Positions 49,901 to 58,108 of a stretch of 64,000 nucleotides of DNA are shown one piece after another. Below the pieces are notes generated by a model, which was given only the letters and a program-made list of their open reading frames with translations, was not told the origin of the DNA and made no database searches. Position 1 is the first letter of the stretch. Each line of letters opens with the position of its first letter. The translations under genes were made by a program, and so were the position numbers. Source of the stretch: Nigrospora sphaerica (lineage: Eukaryota; Ascomycota; Sordariomycetes; Amphisphaeriales; Apiosporaceae); assembly GCA_018287875.1 (NCBI GenBank), contig JAGVVL010000025.1, forward strand, positions 2,356,001 to 2,420,000. The letters run 5' to 3'.

Positions 49901-52900
49901 CATCTGCTCCACTCGCCCGGCCCTGTAGATCATGCCCAGCTTCCACTCAAAGGCACCGTCTTCTATCTCGAACAGCAGGGTGCGCGACCTGAAGGAAACT
50001 TTGGGCACGTTCTTTGGGCCCTCGGGACCCTTCTCCAAAATGTATTCATTCGTCCCGCTCTTGAAGCGGTGATGCAGCTGCTCTGACGCTTTGATCACGT
50101 TGATAATGTTGTCGGATATCTTGTGGATGACCATCTCGTGGGGTACAGATAGCCGCATCGCCTCGGTGACGATGTCGATCATTTTGTCTTCATGGTGGCC
50201 CCCAAAGGCGGTCACCCTACGCGACTCTCTGTAGTCCACGCGGGCCGACTTCACACTTGCAATTCTTGCCCATACTCCCGGCATACGAGGAGCTTCCGCA
50301 TGGAAGCGAATGAGCTTCACAAAAACGAAGGGCGAAGACCAGCGGTGTCGGCCAACTTCCACGCCGCAAAATTGGAGCATGACCGGGGGGTCGTCGGGCA
50401 TTTGCGCCTTGATTTGAATAAGGGAGGCTTTGAAGTCCGTGGTGATCAGTTCCTTGGTCGGGAGCGACGGATTATTCATCTTATCCGTAGCTGGCGAATC
50501 CGGCGGTATGATGGGCGGCGAGAGGTGCTCGACCGAAGGGTTGCGTGGCGAATGCGTCTGCGTCGCTTTGGCATCCTCCGTGTCCCTCTTGGTGCGCAGG
50601 AATGCTTTCATGAGCACCATGACAGCAACGCCGACCGAGTAGTGGCGGTACAGGGAGTACTGCAGCAAGATAGTTCGAAGGTGGGCATGTATATGCAGCA
50701 TCGGGCCCTGTTTATCGCTCGACGTTGACAAAGCCACCTCGAATTTGGGCATGTGGACGAAGGGGTCGAGTTCCCATTTCTCAGCGTTGTCGATAATGAA
50801 CGCCTCCAGACCTCGGACCTGGATCGACAGTTTCCGCCCGTCGCCATCATTGTAGTACTCGGATTGGTTCTTGCGGGGGGACGGCGGGGGTGACTTTAGA
50901 ATGTCAGCATCGGGCATAATGGCCCTGCTGATTGCTCGTCGCCTTGATGCAGGGCGCCGGCGAAGGTGCGCGTCCATGCGTTGGGCACGGTACTCGCTAG
51001 ACCACGAGTCGATCTGCAGGGCAACACCGCGAGTATTGTTGGGGAAGTCATCATCTATACCGGCGACTTCCACACTGAACTCCTCGACCGCGATTTTGAG
51101 ATGGAGGAGCCATTGTGGCATGGCCCGAAGACCCCGTGGCTTCCGGGACATCTCGCGACCACGCTTGTCTGGTTCAACGTCCACTCTTAGTTGCCTTAGA
51201 ATCTCCCGGATACCGTCGGTGATCTCGGGACGGACGAGGTGAACGGCCAAAGACTGAAGATGCCCATGGGCCATGACATTGACATCTGGGCTGGCTCCTA
51301 ACGTGACCTTCAAGTCAAAGAACTCGGTTTCTACCAAATCGTAACGGTTGCCCTGAACGGTCTGGTAGTATAGCTGATGCGTCTGCACGCGCGTCTGCGA
51401 CACCAGCGAATAGTGCTGTTCCTCCACGGACGAGTGTAATGACTCGAGGTCCAGCGAAATGGATGAAATGGAAGATATGATGAGATCAAAGTCGTCCGGG
51501 TCGTTCGTGGCCATCACAGGCGGAAGGGCTATTCGTAGAACGGGCTCGTGCATGGTGAATTTGACGTTTGCTTTAGGCAACAGGCGGGATATCAGCATAT
51601 GGCGCTCCTTGACTTTCGTTTTAGGAGCCTTTGGCTTGGGCCGGAGCATGGCCAGGAGAACGGGTAGATGCTTGGGGTCCAGGTCGACCGAGGGAGACGT
51701 AACAACGGAGTTGGCAAACAGGATGTTGGCATTTTTCTCCTCGGCGCTTCCCTCGTCTGTGAGTTCCACGGTTTTGGACGGCAGTGTCGTTTTGACCGTG
51801 GTGGTGGCCAAAGGTATGTAGAGGATTCTTTCCGGTTTGCCTTGCCCGTCGTCCAGCCCAACGGATATTGAGAGGGCGGCAAGAAGGGCCTCGTGCGCGA
51901 TGTCCTTGGAAGGAAAATACATGCGATGGGAGGGAGACTTGGGGTCGAGGCGGTGGAGGTCGATTCCCACCTCCTTCATGGAGGCGTTCAGAAGCAGCGG
52001 CGCCCCTGTAGACTTGATGTCCTCAATCTTCTTGGTGAGACTGACCAGACTCACTGCAAATTGGACTTCCTTGATGCCCCGGAGGAGGGAGCTCACAAAG
52101 TCCTTGGAGTCGGAAACGGCCTGCATGATGTCCTGGTCCGTGCTTCCCGGGCCGTCCAGGTCCTCTGTGACCTTGTCGACGGAGACCTCCATGGCCTCGA
52201 CCGTCTGGAACGTCTTGGAGTACAGCCGCTTAAGTCGCTTATGCCGATCCATGCAGGTTTTCACATCGTCGTAGGGGATGTGCACCCGGCCAAGCTTGAG
52301 CGCTATGGCCGTGTCACGGAGGCCGTCGAGGTTCTCGTAGAGGAAGCCGTGAATGTTGAGGACGGCGTTGTCGAGGACCTCGGATGCCTCGCCCCCATTC
52401 GCCGTGAACAGCACGCTACGCACCGTCAGGATCCATTCGGCTTGCTGCTTCTGGCCCTTGTTGGATCGGCTCTGGAGGAAGAAGCGCGCGCGGTCCACCA
52501 TCTTGTGGCGGGTATCGACCGCAAGGGTGAAGGTGCCGCATTGTAGGTTGCCGACGCCCAGGATATCGACCGTGGTGTTAGTCGCGACGACGTCCACCAG
52601 GCGCAGCCAGTGAATGGTTCTATGCAACTTCTTGATCTTCTCTTTTATTTTGGTCAATTGCTTCCACGTCTCGCTGCGCGCCAGGCCAACGGTTGCGCGC
52701 CGCGGCAGCGGCGGCTTGAGCCCCTTGGGCTTTTTCGACTGGATGCAATGCGCGCCCTCGCCGTCGTCGCCCCCCTGGCCGTCGGCCTTGTGGCCCTCGA
52801 GAGATTTGACGTCGACGGTCACGACGAGTTCGCTCAAGACAATGCTGAGCCAGGTAGGCTGGGAGAAGGTCGGGCGGTGGACGTTGAGGCCCAGGCCGCG

Positions 52901-53074
52901 GATCTCGATCTTGACGCCATCTTTCGGGGTGTAGGCGAGGCGGCGGAGGGAAAGGTAGCCGATGCGTTGGATCGAAATGCCGGTGAGGATGCGCAGGACG
53001 GCGAACAGGACGAAGGACGACAGGTAGAGTAGGACGACGACGCCGCAGATGAAGGTTGGGTTGAGTAGAGCCAT
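43976..53074 (-). CDS. fmp27: Fmp27/Hobbit (BLTP2) bridge-like lipid transfer protein
   Basis: One uninterrupted exon of 9.1 kb on the minus strand, 3032 residues. An N-terminal membrane anchor (about 6-32, hydrophobic VVVLLYLSSFVLFAVL) is followed by thousands of residues of amphipathic beta structure (RBG repeats) expected to form a long hydrophobic groove. The fungal signature motifs are present: GFWDK at 1397-1401 and WPPW at 2189-2192, names used for the Pfam Fmp27 domains. Charged/coiled segments lie near 1080-1120. The last 350 residues are disordered, Ser-rich and basic. In yeast and animals these proteins sit at ER-plasma membrane contact sites and move or organise phospholipids. The ATG at 53074 is just before the membrane anchor. 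The intronless state is unusual beside intron-containing neighbours. Sequencing frame appears intact throughout. Confidence 0.95.
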   Translation of the reverse strand: MALLNPTFICGVVVLLYLSSFVLFAVLRILTGISIQRIGYLSLRRLAYTPKDGVKIEIRGLGLNVHRPTFSQPTWLSIVLSELVVTVDVKSLEGHKADGQGGDDGEGAHCIQSKKPKGLKPPLPRRATVGLARSETWKQLTKIKEKIKKLHRTIHWLRLVDVVATNTTVDILGVGNLQCGTFTLAVDTRHKMVDRARFFLQSRSNKGQKQQAEWILTVRSVLFTANGGEASEVLDNAVLNIHGFLYENLDGLRDTAIALKLGRVHIPYDDVKTCMDRHKRLKRLYSKTFQTVEAMEVSVDKVTEDLDGPGSTDQDIMQAVSDSKDFVSSLLRGIKEVQFAVSLVSLTKKIEDIKSTGAPLLLNASMKEVGIDLHRLDPKSPSHRMYFPSKDIAHEALLAALSISVGLDDGQGKPERILYIPLATTTVKTTLPSKTVELTDEGSAEEKNANILFANSVVTSPSVDLDPKHLPVLLAMLRPKPKAPKTKVKERHMLISRLLPKANVKFTMHEPVLRIALPPVMATNDPDDFDLIISSISSISLDLESLHSSVEEQHYSLVSQTRVQTHQLYYQTVQGNRYDLVETEFFDLKVTLGASPDVNVMAHGHLQSLAVHLVRPEITDGIREILRQLRVDVEPDKRGREMSRKPRGLRAMPQWLLHLKIAVEEFSVEVAGIDDDFPNNTRGVALQIDSWSSEYRAQRMDAHLRRRPASRRRAISRAIMPDADILKSPPPSPRKNQSEYYNDGDGRKLSIQVRGLEAFIIDNAEKWELDPFVHMPKFEVALSTSSDKQGPMLHIHAHLRTILLQYSLYRHYSVGVAVMVLMKAFLRTKRDTEDAKATQTHSPRNPSVEHLSPPIIPPDSPATDKMNNPSLPTKELITTDFKASLIQIKAQMPDDPPVMLQFCGVEVGRHRWSSPFVFVKLIRFHAEAPRMPGVWARIASVKSARVDYRESRRVTAFGGHHEDKMIDIVTEAMRLSVPHEMVIHKISDNIINVIKASEQLHHRFKSGTNEYILEKGPEGPKNVPKVSFRSRTLLFEIEDGAFEWKLGMIYRAGRVEQMQRLAREEAYRVKAKKIQEEEFRKGLNRTRNRSAMPRGRSTQMSPRESRSKSEDTRPRTGIDGHAEDDDHTRHRRLRYDPDSVRGFSGNAHISIQEARQRLDEHNAQSWKQRIDRHYLMAKNGMKDLRGLLWGSDSLPDDMEDQERVLDAPHRPALMSAVITDLHFVVDKPSFPLHQLPDFLHQVGKGMPKDMQYSLLVPMSVHLSISEAKVNLRDYPLPLLHVPAIKPGQSSRLPALSLKSDFVIAEEYRGSGSTRRIQVQITPPTRRDDGQPASGGFAIDVRRTIGPVKSFSDMYVDINTAYPTRITWCPSYQPAIQDMMMAIESFTKPQLDLSEKVGFWDKIRLSFHSRVRAAWKGDGDVHLALKGSRDPYQVTGNGAGFLMCWRNDVRWNVHADDDPKRFMTVESGECVLAIPDYSQQEREASRKDGESDSVSSEDDFKSGAAFQKVVMKLSGTVQWVAGLVFEQAIEDGKRNFTFKPHYEVVLKSPDHPSTEGDGAPYDAFRGFRSQHIHLSIAVRAPVDRDWTSIEPQTSRSYNTVHLTPRFFTHFFDWLSLFGGPMSLPVRQGALWPGREKNSKKFGRHLGTIKYNVLLAPLFLSHIYKHKDAEDHVENSVSATGIKVRFDSFMLDIHQRREEFNTRDRGRKTQTRTTGIKLHAAQLDLVSADVRAVSASIKSAASEAVKKKSRADGPAQEEEGADLSHFTIPDNDFSWIDMDDFVELDSVLPTEANPDTKILPLGFAPRVTYFRQTDIGGIIAGDPDRTSPFGDEPTHICIMRQNDNPRSVQAHLTQERLDQLAVQIEDNIRQVGELELRVIREGSNDPQLQAQFETFSKHTEVLKEKRDFMESMLSQLSAANPSRTTPSGEPEVSQMPPDQADGNGERDPKLLNSAEFASDFTDRFVIHNMQLKWNNLLRNIILRYSHQVSQRRGFVYYMSRPAVKFILDIVEEQTKAKSGSGKTKRNATNEKDDQSTRPSSKGTTREVNEDIEHRIKQILQDGRKFVNAEDTLGSNQSTPNVPLEAITSGISDEFVPQSAYHVRLIAPQIQLQSEKNKKHVVLVTAKGMELKVVEVMEKARLFDTVSGLVQRRFLVGMDSTQFFVTHQKWFSTQLLALYSGNRYGTPAGSSWPPWVPMEVMYDFERDPFGFKRVVQKTSAMLRYDKYNPLRLKFDDDINDNSEDGDDATENAESRMDNLWVEFPQARALCNSSQYYAIYVIVLDLLLYNEPLEKTRNERLEKIMLASDFSDLRGTPEMVTRLQERIRQLEDIRGHFQLHHKYLDRQGWEDRLLLERDLAACEDELFFMMKAITTSQQKYDTTSQSNALLRWSISAREIVWHMIRDNNEPLVELQLRDVEYDRTDNSDGSHINLFQVGKVLGLNLLPDAMYPEMIVPYFDGEKISPMDFADKQMVRVYWHMLEAIAGIPVMDHFELNLFPMKIQLEREVGKKLFEYVFPNVDDEDSGTSDGSNAHGRTDSPFMLKQSAPEADDDDADVESMADSTRLGSASISDRDAAFDTRAGSLEFRLRPTLNSESRTPDSSPPKTKALSVHSNESHMFRLFGGKALSKKPSHESLNSNLTAPRPVVGRATTFASNQSDKKAARFKIGNRTVTEEKPSDDLSKMMERASNYMTFAYIKMPSVVLCLSYKGKGDRNLEDVHNFVFRLPTIEYRNKTWSNLDLALALKSRVIKALISHTGAIIGNKFSKHKPNVAQQNKLREMATSNVLLATPAVGGSGDTSDDSSSIFGTSPVDYSRSPPRSIREGQGSMTTPLRNKSRSSSVASSQRSNTAAHSSAASSMLGGGEDLRRVPTFLMMTPPTPSDRSQITGLGAGTSIPRPQTSAGMLEVGSSSTGIGGRRQSIGGPGAADAPSAVAGPSGGSGSSGGFFRGKLSVFTSRRKEPKEAKESAALTRSQTTAGVLGGDDEASSAAVDEDDGVVPDEGLRDLSNGGDEGPSSVPRGNSKITWSGRTKTG

Positions 53075-54834
53075 GGCGAAACAGGCTCAGCTAGCCCTGG
53101 GCGTCGGGGCGTCCCTCGTAGCAGCCAACTAGACGGATAGTGGTATGAGTAGGTAGCTTGAACACAGGGGACAGACCACATGTCGGGCGTTCCTCGCTTA
53201 CAATCTTGTGATATTGGTCTATGGATCCCCTCATGATCTAGGTTCTCGCTTATCGCGATTTCCCATCCCGGTATGTATGCAAGGGCTATAGTGGCGGCGC
53301 CGGTGCTTACGAGACGCCAGGAGCGAAAGACGGCCGAGTTGCAAGGGGCGCACGCTGGCGTCCAGGGGCGCGGGAGGACGGGGAGGGCGGACAACAAGCG
53401 GGAGCTCCTGTACAACAGCAGCAGCAGAGCCGCGTCCTTGGTGTAGAAGGAGGGGATGTGCGTTCTGCTCCCGTCTTTTCAAGTCGCATGCGCACGCCGC
53501 TTGAAAGTGACAGCGAGGGATATGGTGGAAAGGAGATGCCGGGGGGGGAGGGAAACTTAGCGCCGATGCACGTCACTCGCCTGCCAGAGAGCTGTTCTAC
53601 GACTAGGGGCACATGGTGGGGATAAAAAGACCTCTCCTACTTTCCACCCCACCATCCATCTCCCAGTCCCTCCGTACCGCCTGTGGGCCAGTCGGTACTG
53701 TGCAAGTACAATAATACATGAAGCTGTTCATGCTATGTATCTACATTACCTACCTTGCCTACTTCCTACCACGGCAGTCCATCCTGTGGAAGCGCACCAC
53801 GTCGCAGCCGCCGGCACGTTTAGGACCGAGTCTTGCACCAAGCCAAGAGACAAAGAGATGTTGATCGCTCGGCACATCGTTGCCGTTGAGTAACCTTCTG
53901 TTTGCCAAACAGGACCTTTGGTGTTTCCCGATTAGAACATACACGGAATCAGCACATCTTTAAGGCTGTACGTTGTGTAGATGCTATTGTGAAGAGGTAC
54001 CTGCGTAAAGAGTACTTACCCAAATACTTGGGTAAGTATTTACGTACTCGCCCTTTTAACAGCGAGTACCTACTTTTCATAAGTACTTACTTATACCTAC
54101 TTACTTAAGTACCTAACCTAGGATACTTCTTACCATCACCCGCATCGCGAGAAACGGATGGAATAATTATGAACGAATGCATGCGTGCCTGCGAGCTGAT
54201 TTCCTCCATCCCCCTACTCCTTTCCTCCCTTATCCCCGAAAGCCGGGAAATTGCCTATAGCCTATGGATCCCGCTCTGTGGCGCTATTGTTTAGAGACCC
54301 AGCCGGCTGGCCCCGCGATACATGAACCAGGCGCATCCCAGCTCTCCAGGCCCACGAGCCACTGCGGCTTTTCGGTATGAAGAAGAGGCGAGGAAGAAAG
54401 ATGTACCTACCTATCACGCATGGATGTGCATTTGGCCAGGGCTATTGCTGGGTCCCGACTGACATGGTCTTCCTGTGAAGAAGGTTGAGAAATAAAATAA
54501 AAACACCGGATTGAACAACACTGTTTGTACGTTATTCTGTATTTGGCCGAGAATCGTATAACGTTGCTCTCTGAGAATGCAATTCCCGGGCCCACACTAT
54601 ATCGTCCCCGCAAACTTCACCCATCCTGCAGTATCGATGTACGGTGCAAACGCCTTTGCCGAAGTAACTCACGAGTCTCGACCAAACATCGGGTATTCCT
54701 CGCTTCCCTGTATCCCAACGCCGTTTACCCCCTAACCAACCCAGGCTTGTGCAAGCATCTGTACCCTGCCCCTATATACAAGCTATCACTCTAGCCTCAG
54801 AGGGCATCGATAGCCCCCGCAGGTGACTGCTTCA
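53075..54834. other. spacer with fmp27 promoter and hairpin
   Basis: Upstream region of fmp27 and 3' flank of the hydrolase gene. It contains a strong inverted repeat at 54004-54044 and, up to about 54120, many overlapping AGTACTTACTT/ACTTAAGT motifs. No gene is supported. Confidence 0.55.
54004..54044. repeat. inverted repeat, 11-bp perfect arms
   Basis: TACTTACCCAA (54013-54023) pairs perfectly with TTGGGTAAGTA (54028-54038) around a 4-nt loop. A further CGTAAA (54004-54009) pairs with TTTACG (54039-54044), leaving a GAG bulge. It could fold as one hairpin of 17 bp. Confidence 0.9.
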
Positions 54835-57502
54835 TTACAGCTTGGATCGCACCGCCTCGAGTCGAAATTTGATATCTTTGAGCGCCTTAGTCACGGGCTT
54901 CCAGTCGTCAAACTGCCGGAGCAACTCGGCAGTTTCGGCTGAGAGCTCCGTCTTGACAACCTCTTCCTCGAGAAGGCCCCGCATAATCCAAGGCAAAACA
55001 TAAGGATTCGGGTTCGCGAGGCCCTCATGTTTTTCGATACGACACGGGACGCTGTTCAGAATCGTTGTCTCTAAGGCGTGGGAAACGGCCAGACTGGAGA
55101 GAGTTAGAGCGGCGTAGAACAAGGGGCGGCAGCGAAGTAACCTACTCGTAGATCCTCTCGTCATCATACAGGCGTGAGTGCCCCTCTCCCGAATACAGGC
55201 TTCCTGCCAACGCCACTGACAGTTCGCGAACGAGACCCTGGTCCGAGATGCCCAAGTTGCGAAGTTTGAGCGCGAACCCGACTAGATGGGCGATGAAATC
55301 GGGCGCATGGATGCGCCCATCGATGAAAACAGCGCGGTATATGTACGGATGCGAAGCGGCCGAGTAGACGGCCGATTCCATGGGCACCAGCTGGTCGTCG
55401 ATGGAGCCAACATATGTGACTCTGGTACCATAATTGAGGGCCACTTGCAGTGAATGCTCCAGTCGCTTGGAAATTTCGCTCTCCGGATCACTAAACTGCC
55501 ATAGCTCGGCTGCGGAGCCCATGAGCATGCCCATACCGGACTTGTAGTCGGGGAACGGACCGAGAGATACGCCGGCTAGAATGAAAATAGGGTCAGCAAG
55601 TGACGGTTCAGGGACATGCGGATACCCCGACTCACCCATCGCACATATACCGATCCTTGCCTTGGTTATAATGCCGAGATCAATGAGTTTTGCGACAAGC
55701 ATGATGCCAACAGGCACGCCCTGAGAGTGGCAGGCCACGAGGATAAAATCTGCACGCCGGATGTGCTCGATCCAGTTGAGCAGAAGTTTCCATAAGTTGT
55801 CGACGCGGTCCGCTATCTTGCCTTCGCCCTCGAGCGCAACCTTCTCGATCTCGCAATCCCCACACCCATGAGCCGCTGTCCATCTCCTAATAGCTTCCAC
55901 ACCATGATTTGCAAACCGCATTGAAGTTCCCGTGGGCTGACCGATCATCGGCCTCAAGAATGCCGCCGGGAAAAGACCATGAACTCCAATGGCTATCGCT
56001 TTCTTGACCTTCGGGGGCTCTTTCACGAGGTACACGTGGTTGGCTGGTGGTTGGCGCGCTCTCAGGAGCAGCTGTGCGATCTGCTTGACGACGGATGGGT
56101 TCTGCTGCATTCGGTACGTGTTTTTAAAGTCCGGGAGTAGTAGATTCTGGCCCATGGACTTCGCCGAGGTCGGCGTTTCTGGCTTGACAGTGGTGGTCTT
56201 GGCACTTCCTGGTGTGCCTGGTCTTTCAAACGCTGGTCCGCATTCTAAATCCATTGGCCCTGGCTGAACACGTCTGTTCTTCTTGACCGATTTTTCTGGG
56301 GCATCTTTCATGACTTTTTTCAATGGCGGTTCCGTGGGCGGAGCCGCGCTGCTTTCGACCGGCATGCCAGTTGAGGATTTGGGGTTCGACTCGGACCCCT
56401 CACCCATGACCGCCAACTCGCCTTGCCCCCCCGACGCGGGTGCTTTCCCTGTAGATTTGGAGTTTCCTTCCCGTGACCAGAAAGCCCAAGTTGAGCCCGC
56501 TGACGGTTGGGGTGGTTGTGATGCCGTCGCGGGCGGCGCGTCGGCCATGGTTGCATCTTCGCTCCGCCCCGCAGAAGGCTCCCCCGAAGATGCCGCCGCT
56601 TCCGAGTTGCTTGGTCCGACGTCTGACGCGGGGGTGCCGTACCACAAACCGAACCAAGAGGTGGACTGGGGCCTAGGTGGCGTAGAACTAGGTGGTTGGG
56701 GTTGAGCCGCCTTGTTCGTAGGCGTTTCGGACGCTTCAGGCTGTGTCGGTTCCGTCTCCTGGGGATTATCTGTTTTCGCATCGCCCGGCGTCGTCTGCTC
56801 GTCCTGCGCAGGGCCATAATACATCCCTCCGAGCCAGCCCAGCCAGCCGGAAGACGCAGGTGGCGGCTGGGATGGCTCAGGCGGTGGCTTAGGCTGATCA
56901 TCTGGCTTGTTGTCCGTGTTCTGCACTGGTGCGGACACCAAAACATCATCCTTACCCCCTCTATCTTGTGCCTTTCCAACATCGCTCTGTGCCTTCGGGC
57001 CATTGCTGTCGTCTTCGGGTGGCGACGCGGCGTCGGTCGGCTTCGGCAGTGTCCGAACAGATCGAGTGTCGGAGTCAGTGAGCGTGTCGGTGCTCTTCTT
57101 CGCCCCATATCGACTGAAGTCAGGCAGCCGACCGACCTTTGCCGTATCGCCCATTATAGTTTCCCGGGCTATCTGGGTCGAAGGGATGGACTTTTGGCCC
57201 AGGGAGCCATACCAGCTCCGCGTTTTCCGCGGCTGTTTGGCTGCGGCGACGGCAGGGTTCGGTGCCTTCGCTCCACCAGCCTTTCCGGCGGTTTTCAGCG
57301 GCCCATCCGAGTTGTCTGGTTTCGGTGGACTGGATGATGTATCCGAGGATGCGGTGCTGTCAGACGGCTGCTGCTGCGATGAGGCCGTGGACGCCTCCCT
57401 GGGCCGTGGTGCCAGGGTTGCGGGTAGACTCGTGGTGCTGGCTGCCCCCGACTCGGACATGTGCGGCCGCACTCGCTTCCGTGGGTTTATGGCCGAGAAC
57501 AT
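54835..57502 (-). CDS. YML020W/YMC020W-like alpha/beta hydrolase domain protein
   Basis: Three exons on the minus strand: 57502-55636, 55575-55146, 55093-54835; 851 residues. The first 470 or so are disordered, Pro/Ser/Thr-rich and contain four spaced tryptophan motifs (Trp97, Trp220/223, Trp283/287, Trp339/342). The second half is an alpha/beta-hydrolase-like domain: KKAIAIGVHGLFPAAFLRPMIG (first strand and oxyanion region), the nucleophile elbow ACHSQG (Ser593) and a late Asp/His-rich part (VGSIDDQLVP, DGRIHAPDF). This matches a fungal family related to yeast YML020W, whose reaction is not known to me. The 60-nt intron 55576-55635 contains no stop and a multiple of three bases. Removing it (ATGG/CCGGC) restores the conserved CAMAGVSLGPF, so I treat it as an intron. 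The second intron is 55094-55145. Confidence 0.82.
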
Positions 57503-58108
57503 GGCCGCGGGTGTTAAATGTCTTGGCGATAATGCATCTGGAAGACGCTGCAGGAAGAAGCCGCGGGATGGGTGCTTATGGTGGAGGAGGAGTCTAGGAG
57601 TTACTTAGGTAGGGAAATCGGTTGCCTGGCAGGGAGGTCGGGCAGGTCAACATCACCCACGTCACGTCACAGGCGACGGGGAACCGTTTAAGGCGCATGC
57701 AGACCCCCCGTGTCAGCAGCCAACGGGCGTTCAAGGGTGTTAACTAACACAACGTACCAGCTGATAGGGGAGGAGGGGCAAGCTACATCCGCTACATGTC
57801 TTGGCGCTGGGACCCACAAGTACCCCCTACGTGCCTCTGAAGCGGGAGAGTCCCTCCGTTCCGTGGAACCTGGATGGAATAGATGCATGTGCCATAGGAT
57901 ACGTACGTACTTTGAGCCTTTTGCGCTAAGCAGCTCCAGGGACTGAGTCTTATCTTATCGCACTTTTTCGGTGGGCCGTCGCAGCAACTTTCTTTCTCGG
58001 TGGAGTAAATTTTCTAAAGACAGGAACTTTTTTGAGGGCGCCATCAAAGACGAGTTCCGCCAGTCTCGACGTTGTGCGCAAATCCTGATTGCGCAGGCTC
58101 CAGACACA
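57503..58108. other. divergent promoter region, hydrolase and rrp5
   Basis: A 0.6 kb intergenic space between divergently read genes that must hold both promoters. The frame of rrp5 is open back to 57971, but conservation begins at the ATG at 58109. Confidence 0.6.
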
